Notes under the pieces: generated by a model
The model's database searches: none
What the model saw: the letters and a program-made list of their open reading frames with translations, nothing else
What the model was told of the DNA's origin: nothing
Translations under genes and position numbers: made by a program
In this document: positions 9,763-19,998 of the stretch, piece by piece
Numbering within the stretch: the first letter of the stretch is position 1
Layout of the letters: every line of letters begins with the position of its first letter
NCBI GenBank assembly: GCA_029246505.1
Contig: JAQWNC010000015.1
Location: forward strand, 62,001-126,000
Origin: Arenicellaceae bacterium
GTDB lineage: Bacteria > Pseudomonadota > Gammaproteobacteria > Arenicellales > Arenicellaceae
Reading direction: 5' to 3'
Length of the DNA stretch: 64,000 nucleotides

Positions 9763-10764
9763 TTAAGCCGCCAGGTTTAATGTAGCTTGTAACGGTTTTT
9801 GCGCTTGCAACACAGCGCGCCTGAGCGCACCAAGCTGTTGTTCAGCGCCAAAGATACGGTTGACCGCGGCACGCTCAGTTGCCGACACCCCCAATCGCGC
9901 CATGTATTTTCCAGCATGTTTCCGAGCCAATACAACCCCGCGCTCGACCCCATAAAAACTATGCATCTCGCATAAATGTGAAATCATCGCATTAACTTTT
10001 TCCGCAATGTTTGGCGCCGCTTGGAAAGGCAGATATCCAAGTCGAATTCCAATTTCTCGAAACAGCCAAGGCTGCCCAATACCCGCACGACCCACCATTA
10101 CGCCCGCAGCACCGGTCTGTTGCATAACCGAAGCAGCTTTTTCTGGCGAGTCAATATCACCATTTGCAATCACCGGTATGTCTACCGCAGAAACCACGTC
10201 TGCTACAGTTGAGTACTCAACCTGGCCTTTAAAACGACAAGCTCGGGATCGACCATGTACGGTTAGCATTCGAACACCGATTTGTTCAGCAATACGCGCT
10301 ATCTGAACCGCATTTTTTTGCTGCAAACTTAACCCCGTACGTATCTTCAGTGTAACCGGCACCTCTACTGAAGTGACCACGGCTGTCAGTATCTTCGACA
10401 CTAACTGTTCATCACCCATTAACGCCGAGCCCGCCATCTGCCTACATACTTTTTTGGACGGGCAACCCATATTAATATCAATTATATCAGCACCGTGAGC
10501 CACATTAATAATTGCTGCTTCAGCAAGTAAATCCGGATCAGTACCAACAATCTGCACGGAAATTGGACCCTGCTCACCGGTGTGATTCATTCGTAAACGA
10601 GACAATTCAGTGTTTCTTAACTCAGGCCGTGAGGTGACCATTTCGGTAACCGCCAAACCCGCGCCCCAATGCCTACAGGCTCGCCGATACGGCAAATCAC
10701 TAACGCCAGCCATTGGCGCGGCGATGATCGGGCTATGAATTTTAATGTCGCCGATGTTAAGCAT
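9763..10764 (-). CDS. dusB: tRNA-dihydrouridine synthase B
   Basis: A flavin-dependent enzyme reducing uridine to dihydrouridine in the tRNA D-loop. In the 333-residue TIM barrel one sees the N-terminal APMAGVSDLPYR, the active-site cysteine in NMGCPSKKVCR, the HGRSR motif binding the FMN/tRNA phosphate, and ANGDI. It is the first gene of the dusB-fis pair, supporting DusB over DusA/DusC. Confidence 0.96.
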   Translation of the reverse strand: MLNIGDIKIHSPIIAAPMAGVSDLPYRRACRHWGAGLAVTEMVTSRPELRNTELSRLRMNHTGEQGPISVQIVGTDPDLLAEAAIINVAHGADIIDINMGCPSKKVCRQMAGSALMGDEQLVSKILTAVVTSVEVPVTLKIRTGLSLQQKNAVQIARIAEQIGVRMLTVHGRSRACRFKGQVEYSTVADVVSAVDIPVIANGDIDSPEKAASVMQQTGAAGVMVGRAGIGQPWLFREIGIRLGYLPFQAAPNIAEKVNAMISHLCEMHSFYGVERGVVLARKHAGKYMARLGVSATERAAVNRIFGAEQQLGALRRAVLQAQKPLQATLNLAA

Positions 10765-10948
10765 AATTCTCTATTTATAAAGGTGTTTACACCCGTACTT
10801 CACTCAGATACAAAAACCCGGACGCTAGCTGACTCAACTAATATCCAAGCTTGCACCTCTTCTATTCACACCTGTGCTGTATCAGAACAACTATTTAACG
10901 GGCGACTGATGATACGCTTCAGGCTGAAATCGGTAAAGGTTATAACTG

Positions 10949-12067
10949 CTAGCGCTGGTCTACTAGCGCGACCTCGAACCCAACCGATTTATCAGGTGGA
11001 TCAGCTATTTCCAATTTGAACTCGGTAATAACATTCGGTACTAATTCGTTTTTGGCAGTACTCGGTAAATACTCCTGTGCCGTAAATATTCTACGCGCGG
11101 CTGGCATACCATCACGATCAGTAAGCGTAAGCTGAATACCCGGAAGCGGCTGGCCAAGCGCCGTACGGCTAACCAAGTGCACATCAACGACCAAAACCCC
11201 GGCTTTTGTATCGTGTGCTGAAACAGTCGTATGCACTAGCTCAATCTTGCCTATCTGCACTAGCTCGCCAGGTGAGCATCCCGATATCTGGCACCACAAA
11301 TTTACCATCGGCCGCCCAAAAACTGTTTGTGATAACTCAAGCTTATTCAGATTAACGAGTTGCGCCACCGCAATCACAAAAAATATTATTATGGCTACCA
11401 ACCATAAACGAGGGTTCTGCAATTCAGCCTTATCTGACATCACCCTGTCGAAGGGACTGCTACTGATGTTGCGAACACCTCCGTACTTCCGCTTTTCTAC
11501 TCGAACAGATACACTGTATTCTTCGGCATCCGATGATTCTGTAGATTCAACTCCGTGCGCTACCTGCTCCTCCGGCCATACCGCGACAGCTCGCTCTATA
11601 CTTGAGCTCCTTTGTAATTCTTCATCAATCACAACTTCATCGATTAGGCCATGGACAGAGCCCACAACCGGCAGCCCTTGATCATCCGAAGGAAACTCTA
11701 TATTTATAGGCTGTCCAAGATCAGACTGCGATTCTAGTAGAGCATCGTTTAGCGGCAAAGGTATCTGGGCTTGATCTTCAGTCGCAGCCTCGCCGACTCT
11801 TAAAAATTCGGGAATTTCTGACCGGCTATGCGGCTCAACAATAAAGGAATTACGATTTTTCGCTTTAAAATGTCCTGCATCATCCGCATAATCAGATGTT
11901 CTTACTAATACGTCAGCTGGGTCATCAACAGGCAGTTCATCCAAAACAGCGGCTTCTGAATTAAACGGCTGCATACAAGCGCCGCACCGAGCCCAACCAC
12001 CAAAGTTCATGACGACAGCCGGCTCGAGCACAAATGAAGTGTCGCAATGAGGACATTTAACGTACAT
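10949..12067 (-). CDS. Zinc-ribbon / DUF3426 membrane protein
   Basis: This 372-residue protein starts with an MJ0042-type zinc ribbon (CPHCDTSF ... CGACMQPF, residues 4-40), followed by a long acidic linker, one membrane span (about residues 220-240) and a C-terminal extracytoplasmic DUF3426 domain. Its place between prmA and dusB is conserved in several gammaproteobacteria. Function is not known; the zinc ribbon would be cytoplasmic and the DUF3426 part periplasmic. Confidence 0.85.
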   Translation of the reverse strand: MYVKCPHCDTSFVLEPAVVMNFGGWARCGACMQPFNSEAAVLDELPVDDPADVLVRTSDYADDAGHFKAKNRNSFIVEPHSRSEIPEFLRVGEAATEDQAQIPLPLNDALLESQSDLGQPINIEFPSDDQGLPVVGSVHGLIDEVVIDEELQRSSSIERAVAVWPEEQVAHGVESTESSDAEEYSVSVRVEKRKYGGVRNISSSPFDRVMSDKAELQNPRLWLVAIIIFFVIAVAQLVNLNKLELSQTVFGRPMVNLWCQISGCSPGELVQIGKIELVHTTVSAHDTKAGVLVVDVHLVSRTALGQPLPGIQLTLTDRDGMPAARRIFTAQEYLPSTAKNELVPNVITEFKLEIADPPDKSVGFEVALVDQR

Positions 12068-12232
12068 CTATCAACCTATCAATAAAACTGATTACAATTC
12101 TCTCAAACAACACGATAAAGAAATTTCAGCCACCCTTCCTGAAAAAATTCCACATCAGTTGGCTATTATATATTGGCCATGCCTTCTAATCCGAATAGTC
12201 TATCGACAATAAATGCCTTAGTTCAATATTCA

Positions 12233-13111
12233 CTAATCATTGATCGAACCGACCAGTAAACACCATTGGCCTGCACTCTTCGTATCGAAGCGGCATTCCG
12301 GGAATGCACTTATTACTCGCGCTCTCTGTTCAGCCAGTATTCCTGTTAGTAACAATGTAGAATCTAACTTCAACATTTTCACCAATGTGGGCGCCAGTTT
12401 AACAATCACATCTGCGAGAATGTTAACTATAACAATATCTGCGCCCTGACTAGTATCAACTTCAGTGGGCAAACAAACTTGTAGCCGATCAAACACCCCA
12501 TTACTCTCAGCGTTCTCAATGCTGGCATTAACGGCCATTGGATCTATATCTATCGCAATGGCAGCCTTCGCTCCCAACAACAAAGCAGCTATTGCCAGAA
12601 TACCTGAACCACATCCGTAATCGATTACGCTGCAATCATTCACTTTCGCCCTTGAAAGCCAATCCAGACAAAGTGCAGTCGTTTTGTGCGTGCCCGTTCC
12701 AAATGCCAACCCAGGGTCCAGAGCAATATTACAAGCACTGGAATCTACTGGATCAAGCCAGTTGGGCACTACCCACAGGTCTTTACCGACTTTTATCGGT
12801 TTAAAGTGTGATAACCAAACGCGCTCCCAATCCTGGTCTTTGAGTATGGAAATCTCAGCCACCAAAGGCTGGTCACCGGGCACGACTTGCTCTACCAATT
12901 GATAAACTTCGTCAAGCTTAACTGCCGTAGAAAACAAGCCAGTAACATAGACCTGTTCCCAATCAGGCACACCTGGAAAAGCTACTTCATAAAATGCATC
13001 TTCACCTGCATTTTCGGTGGTAACCGCTTGAGCCAAACAAGTTTCAAGCACCGCACATAGCGTATCAACCTGGCCTTTAGAAACCTGAAACCGAAGGCGT
13101 TGCCAATTCAA
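12233..13111 (-). CDS. prmA: Ribosomal protein L11 methyltransferase
   Basis: PrmA trimethylates ribosomal protein L11. The 292 residues comprise an N-terminal substrate-recognition domain and a class I SAM-dependent fold with motif [16 protein letters not shown] and the acidic end of strand beta2 (AIDIDP). VNILADVI corresponds to the family's NIL motif. It overlaps aroQ by 4 bp (ATGA). Confidence 0.95.
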   Translation of the reverse strand: MNWQRLRFQVSKGQVDTLCAVLETCLAQAVTTENAGEDAFYEVAFPGVPDWEQVYVTGLFSTAVKLDEVYQLVEQVVPGDQPLVAEISILKDQDWERVWLSHFKPIKVGKDLWVVPNWLDPVDSSACNIALDPGLAFGTGTHKTTALCLDWLSRAKVNDCSVIDYGCGSGILAIAALLLGAKAAIAIDIDPMAVNASIENAESNGVFDRLQVCLPTEVDTSQGADIVIVNILADVIVKLAPTLVKMLKLDSTLLLTGILAEQRARVISAFPECRFDTKSAGQWCLLVGSIND

Positions 13112-13557
13112 CTGCCTGATTGATTTTGTATAAAAGAAATAGCTGCCTGCATTGCCAGTTCATAACCTTGGGCACCTAAGCCACAAATTACGCCCACTGC
13201 GGCATCTGAAAAGTAACTGTGTTTACGAAATGCTTCGCGCGCGTGAATATTCGACAGATGTACTTCTATATAGGGTAACCCAACACCCAAAATAGCGTCG
13301 CGCAGCGCTACACTAGTATGCGTGAAAGCCGCCGGATTGATAATTAAAAAATTAACTTTACCGGCCGCCCGCTGAACAATATCGATTAACTCGTGCTCAG
13401 CATTACTCTGCCCAAAGTTAATTTCGAAACCAGCGTCACTCGCAAGTAGCAAGAGCTGCTGATTAATCTGCTCCAACGTCTTTGCACCGTAGTGCTCCGG
13501 TTCCCGAGAACCAAGTAGATTTAAGTTGGGACCGTTGAGAACAAGTATTGAGGTCAT
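13108..13557 (-). CDS. aroQ: 3-dehydroquinate dehydratase, type II
   Basis: Third step of the shikimate pathway. The 149-residue type II enzyme shows [10 protein letters not shown] at the N-terminus, the catalytic tyrosine loop (EHYG), the NPAAFTHTS substrate loop and [11 protein letters not shown] with the catalytic histidine region. It overlaps prmA directly. In Pseudomonas-type genomes accB and accC sit between these two genes; here they do not. Confidence 0.96.
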   Translation of the reverse strand: MTSILVLNGPNLNLLGSREPEHYGAKTLEQINQQLLLLASDAGFEINFGQSNAEHELIDIVQRAAGKVNFLIINPAAFTHTSVALRDAILGVGLPYIEVHLSNIHAREAFRKHSYFSDAAVGVICGLGAQGYELAMQAAISFIQNQSGS

Positions 13558-13686
13558 TTTCTATCCAGTTTATTCGCCCTACATCATAGTGGCAGTAGTA
13601 TACCTGCTCATACGAATTTATTCCGAGGACCGAGTTTTCAACGATTTCCGAACAACCGCTCAAAACATGCGAATTACACTCATGCG

Positions 13687-14283
13687 CTATATTCCTTTAG
13701 CCAAGAGCTCCCGGTCCAGCCATCCACGAATGTCTTGTTCTTTCACTGTACCCAATTTAGTGGCTAATACTTTACCCCTAAGGTCGATTAACATGGTGTA
13801 TGGAAGCAAGCCTTGTTCATTTCCATTACTTGCCATTAACTCTGGCCCTTCTAAATCAGCAATAAAAATTGGATACGTAATTCCTAGCTTTTCAACCATC
13901 TTCTTTGCCGGTTCAGCGGCATCAATTGCCAAGCCTACAATACTAAACTGCCGACTGCTCAGCTCCTGTTGTAACGCCTCCAGCATTGGCATTTCTTCAA
14001 CACAGGGTTTACACCACGTCGCCCAAAAATTGACCAACATATACTCGCTATTGATCAGGCTCAAACTGGACTTTAGCCCGTCCAAATTATTCAGCCGAGC
14101 ACTCAATAACGTTTTATTTGGCAGAACTCCTACCGGAAGTTCTGCTTTATGGGATTCGATATCTACTAACTTAACTGCTTCGCTTGCCTCAGTCGGAGCA
14201 GCTTCTTCGCTCTGACTATTTGCAAAATAATATCCACCAAAAAAAACAATGCCCGCGCCAACTATAAACACATTTTTATTCAC
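13687..14283 (-). CDS. TlpA-like periplasmic thioredoxin
   Basis: The 198-residue protein has an N-terminal hydrophobic segment (probable membrane anchor or signal) and a thioredoxin domain with active site WATWCKPC, typical of TlpA/ResA reductases. It starts with GTG overlapping the dsbD stop by one base (TAGTG), so it is probably co-translated with DsbD. DsbD is the likely electron donor. The target (for example apocytochrome or a copper site) cannot be told from sequence. Confidence 0.88.
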   Translation of the reverse strand: MNKNVFIVGAGIVFFGGYYFANSQSEEAAPTEASEAVKLVDIESHKAELPVGVLPNKTLLSARLNNLDGLKSSLSLINSEYMLVNFWATWCKPCVEEMPMLEALQQELSSRQFSIVGLAIDAAEPAKKMVEKLGITYPIFIADLEGPELMASNGNEQGLLPYTMLIDLRGKVLATKLGTVKEQDIRGWLDRELLAKGI

Positions 14284-16079
14284 TATTTGATCTCAGCTAA
14301 CAAACCCAAAAATTCTTCAGAAGGAATATAACCATATTTATTCAAGTCGTCTCTCAATGTGCCCCCAGCATCAACAAATAAAGTCGCGGGGGGGCCAAAC
14401 ACACTATAGATACCCTTGATTTCGTTTGCTAAACTGCTTGGATCGGTAACATCCACCTTAATCAACTGCACCCCTTCAAGTGCCGATATTACAGAAGGAT
14501 CAACAAAAGTCGTCTCTAACATTCGGACGCATTCGACACACCAATCAGCATAAAAATCTATGATGATTGGCTTACCTTTTGCGGCCAACAACTGCGTTTG
14601 CAAACTCGACACAGAATCTACTTCAGTGAACTTTTCTGACTGTTTCTGAATGCTCGAAACTGTGCTTCCGCTACCCTGCGTAAACACTTGCAATGGACGA
14701 AATAAATCGTTGCTACCAGCCGCTGCACCCACTAAGGTTAGCAAACCCCAAAAAAGAAATATCACCGCAAAAATCATTGGTAGGATTTTGCTTGCACCTT
14801 GAGACTCATCTTTAGATGTAAGTACCACCCAACAAAAAGCCGCCAGTCCAATTAACCAAAAAGCCCAAAGCCAAATAGACTCAAAATCCTTAATAGTATC
14901 CAGTAAATAAATAGCCACGGCCAAAATCATAAAACCAAACAATTGTGTCACCCTCTCCATCCAGGCACCTGCCTTGGGTAGCAACCAATTGGCGCCAAAA
15001 CCAAACGCTACAAGTAAAACCCCCATACCTAGCGCTAGGGAAAACATAATGGCCCCACCCAATACTGGGTCACCAAACTGAATCGCAGCGCCCAAAGCCA
15101 CTATTAGTAGTGGCGAGACACAGGCACCAACAATTAGCGCTGAAAACAAACCGACAACAAAAGCAACGCCATATTTACCAGAGGCCATTGTTGATGTGCT
15201 TTGTTGAATTCGACCTTGAATACTTGAAGGCATTTGAATTTGAAATACACCAAACAAAGACAAAGAAAGTATCGCCAAAAGTAACGCTATCGCCCCTATC
15301 CAAAATGGTGATTGAAAATAGGCCTGGAGCTGTGCTCCGGTCCAACCCGCCAGCACACCCATCGCAGTGTAAGTAACTGCGGTACCCAGTACATAGAAAA
15401 TCGAAAGTATGCCGCCTTTACCTGTTTTTGATTCGCCTGCCACCAAACCAGACAAGATTGGAATCATTGGCAACACACATGGCGTGAACGTTAATAACAC
15501 ACCAACCCAAAAAGCCGTCAGTAGATATGAAACAAGAGATTTTCGTTCAGGTTGATCGGTACTTCCAGTTGTAGCCCCAACTGCACCAAGTACCGTAGAA
15601 GCGTTATTTTCTGCCTGGTTTACAACTTCTGGCAATGCTACGGTAACCGAACGAGTCATGGGTGGATAACAGACACCAACAGGCTTGTTACACCCTTGCC
15701 CCTTAACTACGAATTCCAATTCCGAGGAACCACTTACTGAGTTCATTGAATGGGTATAATTTACACCGGTAAAATAAACTTCAATAGAACCAAACAGCTC
15801 GTCATCCACCACCTCCCCGCTCGGTATTTCCATTGGGCCTAAAACCGCTGATGAACCAACAGCAATTTGGGTAGAAAACTTATCTCGGTACATATAGTAG
15901 CCATCAGCGATCTGCCAATAAACTGTCAGTGCACCAGTATCGGTTACATCCGCAATAACCATAAAAGCTTCTTCTTCCGGCAGCAAATTTTGTGTTTGCG
16001 ACGAAAGTTGCGCCTGCCCTATTGATGCAAACATGGCCAGTACTAGGCCAAAAACTAACGGCTTCACTCGTGTATTCAT
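14283..16079 (-). CDS. dsbD: Thiol:disulfide interchange protein DsbD
   Basis: DsbD passes electrons from cytoplasmic thioredoxin across the inner membrane to periplasmic reductases. The 598 residues show a signal peptide (cleavage near GQAQ), an N-terminal DsbD-alpha domain with the Cys pair in GCNKPVGVCYPP, a central 8-span membrane domain with a cysteine in FTPCVLPM and another in GACVSPL, and a C-terminal thioredoxin domain with WCVEC. All three expected Cys pairs are present. It overlaps cutA by 4 bp and the TlpA-like gene by 1 bp. Confidence 0.96.
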   Translation of the reverse strand: MNTRVKPLVFGLVLAMFASIGQAQLSSQTQNLLPEEEAFMVIADVTDTGALTVYWQIADGYYMYRDKFSTQIAVGSSAVLGPMEIPSGEVVDDELFGSIEVYFTGVNYTHSMNSVSGSSELEFVVKGQGCNKPVGVCYPPMTRSVTVALPEVVNQAENNASTVLGAVGATTGSTDQPERKSLVSYLLTAFWVGVLLTFTPCVLPMIPILSGLVAGESKTGKGGILSIFYVLGTAVTYTAMGVLAGWTGAQLQAYFQSPFWIGAIALLLAILSLSLFGVFQIQMPSSIQGRIQQSTSTMASGKYGVAFVVGLFSALIVGACVSPLLIVALGAAIQFGDPVLGGAIMFSLALGMGVLLVAFGFGANWLLPKAGAWMERVTQLFGFMILAVAIYLLDTIKDFESIWLWAFWLIGLAAFCWVVLTSKDESQGASKILPMIFAVIFLFWGLLTLVGAAAGSNDLFRPLQVFTQGSGSTVSSIQKQSEKFTEVDSVSSLQTQLLAAKGKPIIIDFYADWCVECVRMLETTFVDPSVISALEGVQLIKVDVTDPSSLANEIKGIYSVFGPPATLFVDAGGTLRDDLNKYGYIPSEEFLGLLAEIK

Positions 16080-16426
16080 TTAATCGAACCTTCCACCCAT
16101 TCAAGATATTTTTGCGAACCAATTTTAATTGGGATCGCTATTAACTCAGGCACCTCATAAGGGTGCATTCCTAATACGGCTTTTTCCAACTCAGCATAGT
16201 TCTGTCTGGTTGTTTTTATCGCCAGCGTAACCTCTTCTTCCGAGCGTACTTGACCGTCCCAAATGTATATTGATCGCACGCCTTCTCTAATATTGACACA
16301 TGCCGCGCGCCGATCTGCAACTAATTGTTTCGCTATACGATTCGCGACCACGCTATCAGGCACGTTGCAATACACCAGCAACACTTCTTGATTGGCTTGC
16401 TCGTTGTCGATCAGGGGATCCGGCAT
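16076..16426 (-). CDS. cutA: Divalent cation tolerance protein CutA
   Basis: A 116-residue member of the CutA1 family of small trimeric proteins linked to copper/divalent-metal tolerance. Recognisable parts are ACVNI, SIYIWDGQV, and the C-terminal HPYEVPELIAIPI signature. It is the first gene of a cutA-dsbD-tlpA run on the minus strand; the cutA-dsbD linkage is conserved in gammaproteobacteria. Its stop (TGA) lies inside the dsbD start overlap. Confidence 0.95.
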   Translation of the reverse strand: MPDPLIDNEQANQEVLLVYCNVPDSVVANRIAKQLVADRRAACVNIREGVRSIYIWDGQVRSEEEVTLAIKTTRQNYAELEKAVLGMHPYEVPELIAIPIKIGSQKYLEWVEGSIK

Positions 16427-16537
16427 TACCAGTTTCTAATCATGTGAAATTTACTAAATAGTATACTATTAACAATAATTGGCGATAGTAGTTGCTTATA
16501 TGTATATACCTAACCCCACAGAACATACATCACATCC

Positions 16538-17002
16538 ATGCTATTTTTAATCATTCTTGCACTTTTCATTTTAGTACCAGTGGCCGAGATCGCCCTATTT
16601 ATCGAACTCGGCGGAAATTTTGGGGTTTTTAATACCTTGTTGCTAATTATAGTGACTGCTGTTGTAGGCGCATCGCTGGTAAGGCAACAAGGGTTTCAAA
16701 CCTTATCAAACGTTAAAGAACAAATAGCTTCTGGTAATTTACCAGCAATGGAAATGGCCGAAGGCGCAGCTTTACTATTTGCCGGTGCATTACTTTTAAC
16801 CCCCGGGTTTCTAACCGATACGATAGGGTTCTCTCTGTTAATCCCGCCGGTTAGGCGCAAATGGATTAGGTATTTGAGCCGCCAAGGCATTGTTAGCATG
16901 GCAACAGCTTGGCAATACTCAACTGCACAGAACCAGTCTCGACCAAATGCCAACCCTCGCGGAAATGTCATTGAGGGTGAATATCGAAAAAAAGAAGACT
17001 AA
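16538..17002 (+). CDS. fxsA: FxsA family membrane protein
   Basis: A 154-residue inner-membrane protein with the FxsA pattern: a first span with PVAEIALFIELG, a second span, then GASLVRQQGFQT and a conserved LLLTPGFLTDTIGF segment, followed by a variable hydrophilic tail. FxsA affects phage F exclusion in E. coli when overproduced; its normal role is unclear. The position just upstream of groESL is conserved in Pseudomonas-like genomes. Confidence 0.93.
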   Translation: MLFLIILALFILVPVAEIALFIELGGNFGVFNTLLLIIVTAVVGASLVRQQGFQTLSNVKEQIASGNLPAMEMAEGAALLFAGALLLTPGFLTDTIGFSLLIPPVRRKWIRYLSRQGIVSMATAWQYSTAQNQSRPNANPRGNVIEGEYRKKED

Positions 17003-17090
17003 GCAGCAACCGCAGTATACGCTGCGATAATTTAATACTTTTGCTCTAATTTTTTTAAAACAAACTCCGACACGAATGGAATCATCTTAA

Positions 17091-17113
17091 CAGGTAGTAT
17101 CTCCTACTACCTG
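17091..17113 (+). terminator. Perfect 9-bp hairpin between fxsA and groES (terminator-like or protein site)
   Basis: CAGGTAGTA and TACTACCTG flank a 5-nt loop. There is no T run on either side, so it is not a standard intrinsic terminator. It lies about 90 bp after the fxsA stop and about 40 bp upstream of the groES -35. It could be a processing or attenuation structure, or a dyad operator. Confidence 0.45.
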
Positions 17114-17150
17114 ACACGCCTTCCGCATAGAACTAATTTGGTTCTCCCCC

Positions 17151-17178
17151 TTGACTTTAGGAAGTTCGACCCTATTAT
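17151..17178 (+). promoter_or_regulatory. groES sigma-70-type promoter
   Basis: TTGACT (17151-17156) and TATTAT (17173-17178) are separated by 16 bp, a good housekeeping promoter. The CIRCE operator begins at the last base of the -10, so HrcA would block it. I did not find a convincing separate sigma-32 promoter. Confidence 0.8.
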
Positions 17179-17204
17179 TAGCACTCCCTCGAAGTGAGTG
17201 CTAA
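17178..17204 (+). promoter_or_regulatory. CIRCE operator upstream of groESL
   Basis: A perfect TTAGCACTC-N9-GAGTGCTAA inverted repeat, identical in both arms to the element before rpoH. It starts at the groES -10 and would be the binding site of HrcA, the GroE-dependent heat-shock repressor. The hrcA gene is not in this window. Confidence 0.96.
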
Positions 17205-17301
17205 TCACGGCGGGGCTAATTTCGTCAGTACAGGCATCTATTGATAGACACCTGATACTGGTTCCATAATTTAAAAGTATAAAACGTAGGAGAGTTTAGC
17301 A

Positions 17302-17589
17302 ATGGCTATTCGTCCGTTACATGATCGAATCATGGTTCGTCGCCTTGACGAAGAGAAAACAACCGCAGGAGGCATAGTAATTCCAGATTCTGCTTCTGAG
17401 AAACCGTCACAAGGTGAAGTGGTTGCAGTAGGCAAAGGTAAATTACTGGATGACGGTAAGGTACAAGCGCTAGATGTTAAAGCTGGAGACACTGTTCTGT
17501 TTGGCAAGTATTCCGGTACAGAAGTTAAAGTAGATGGCGAAGAATTACTCGTCATGCGCGAAGATGATGTCATGGGCATCGTCGAATAA
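17302..17589 (+). CDS. groES: Co-chaperonin GroES
   Basis: The 95-residue 10-kDa lid of the GroEL folding chamber. Visible are [12 protein letters not shown] at the N-terminus, the mobile loop that contacts GroEL ([14 protein letters not shown]), and the conserved C-terminal half with [11 protein letters not shown]. An AGGAGAG Shine-Dalgarno precedes the ATG. It is followed by groEL after 31 bp and is controlled by the upstream CIRCE operator. Confidence 0.98.
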   Translation: MAIRPLHDRIMVRRLDEEKTTAGGIVIPDSASEKPSQGEVVAVGKGKLLDDGKVQALDVKAGDTVLFGKYSGTEVKVDGEELLVMREDDVMGIVE

Positions 17590-17608
17590 TCGAATCAATT
17601 TTACTTAA

Positions 17609-19273
<1,665 letters not shown>

Positions 19274-19290
19274 CACAATCAATCGCCTTT

Positions 19291-19363
19291 GGTGAAATTG
19301 AACTAAGTTCATTTCACCAATTTAATTAAAAAGCCTCGCCGGAATATCTGGCGGGGCTTTTTT
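19291..19363 (+). terminator. groESL 3' hairpin and intrinsic terminator
   Basis: Two structures follow groEL. The first (19291-19318) is a 12-bp stem, GGTGAAA(t)TGAAC / GTTCATTTCACC, with a 3-nt loop and one bulge. The second (19333-19363) is a GC-rich stem GCCTCGCC / GGCGGGGC (one G-U pair) followed by TTTTTT, a classical intrinsic terminator. Confidence 0.9.
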
Positions 19364-19370
19364 AGGTCTA

Positions 19371-19586
19371 TTACTTTTGTAGTAGGTAGTCGAGCACAAA
19401 GGTAACTTTCATCTTAACAATATTTTGAGTAACCTTGCCATCCTTCACAACTACCTGTTGATCTGCTACCCAGGCGTTAATAACGTTATTCAGCGTTTTA
19501 CAAGAACGCGTAACATCGTTGCGAACCGCATCCTCAAAAATCTTTGTTGAAGAAGCCTATATTTCAGTAATTCGAGCTACACTCAT
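19371..19586 (-). pseudogene. Dodecin gene with a single in-frame amber stop at codon 10
   Basis: Seventy-two in-frame codons encode a dodecin (small flavin-binding dodecamer for riboflavin storage): MSVARITEI, then TAG, then a full-length remainder including the conserved tryptophan (NAWVADQQV) and the terminal strand MKVTFVLD. The TAG (19557-19559) falls where relatives have a serine in an EIS-A context. No other lesion is present, and a good GGAG ribosome site precedes the ATG. groEL and bepA use TAG as their true stop, so read-through is unlikely. It is either a fresh nonsense mutation or a sequencing error. Confidence 0.85.
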
Positions 19587-19663
19587 GTTATATCTCCGTA
19601 ATAGTTTATTGAAAAGTTGCATATGATACTGCTGCAGAAGCTAAACATATAGTGACGCGACAT

Positions 19664-19894
19664 TCACCCTTTGCGAATTAAAATCTCGAAGCGTGCGTCT
19701 TGCTCTACGCTTCCAAGTAAAGAGTGCGGGGTATGCTGCAACATTGCATCAAAGTCCTCAGGAGCGGATAAGTCAGTCGTAATTACTCGTAGCAGCTCGC
19801 CCACCTGCATTTTAGCCAATGCACGCTTGGCATGAAGAATTGGTATGGGGCAACGTAAACCGCTAGTGTCTAAGGTTGTTTCTATCTCTGTCAT
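19664..19894 (-). CDS. tusA: TusA/SirA family sulfur-carrier protein
   Basis: The 76-residue protein has the family's LRCPIPIL motif, whose cysteine carries persulfide sulfur for tRNA thiolation and other sulfur-transfer reactions. It is divergent from the bepA-like M48 gene; the same tusA-like/M48 pairing is found in Pseudomonas. Assignment to TusA itself, and not another SirA-like paralogue, is by similarity and context. Confidence 0.88.
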   Translation of the reverse strand: MTEIETTLDTSGLRCPIPILHAKRALAKMQVGELLRVITTDLSAPEDFDAMLQHTPHSLLGSVEQDARFEILIRKG

Positions 19895-19998
19895 TCGGTT
19901 AAGGTTAGCCTTGGGCGCTTAAGTTAAGGCTTTGTCTAAACATATGGTCACTTTTCAATTGTAGCCTTACGGCAGAAAAAACCTTAGGATTTCTAATC

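Noticed and set aside
19557-19559. Programmed amber read-through or pyrrolysine in dodecin
   Set aside because: TAG is the natural stop of groEL and bepA, no downstream read-through signal is visible, and dodecins have no such residue.
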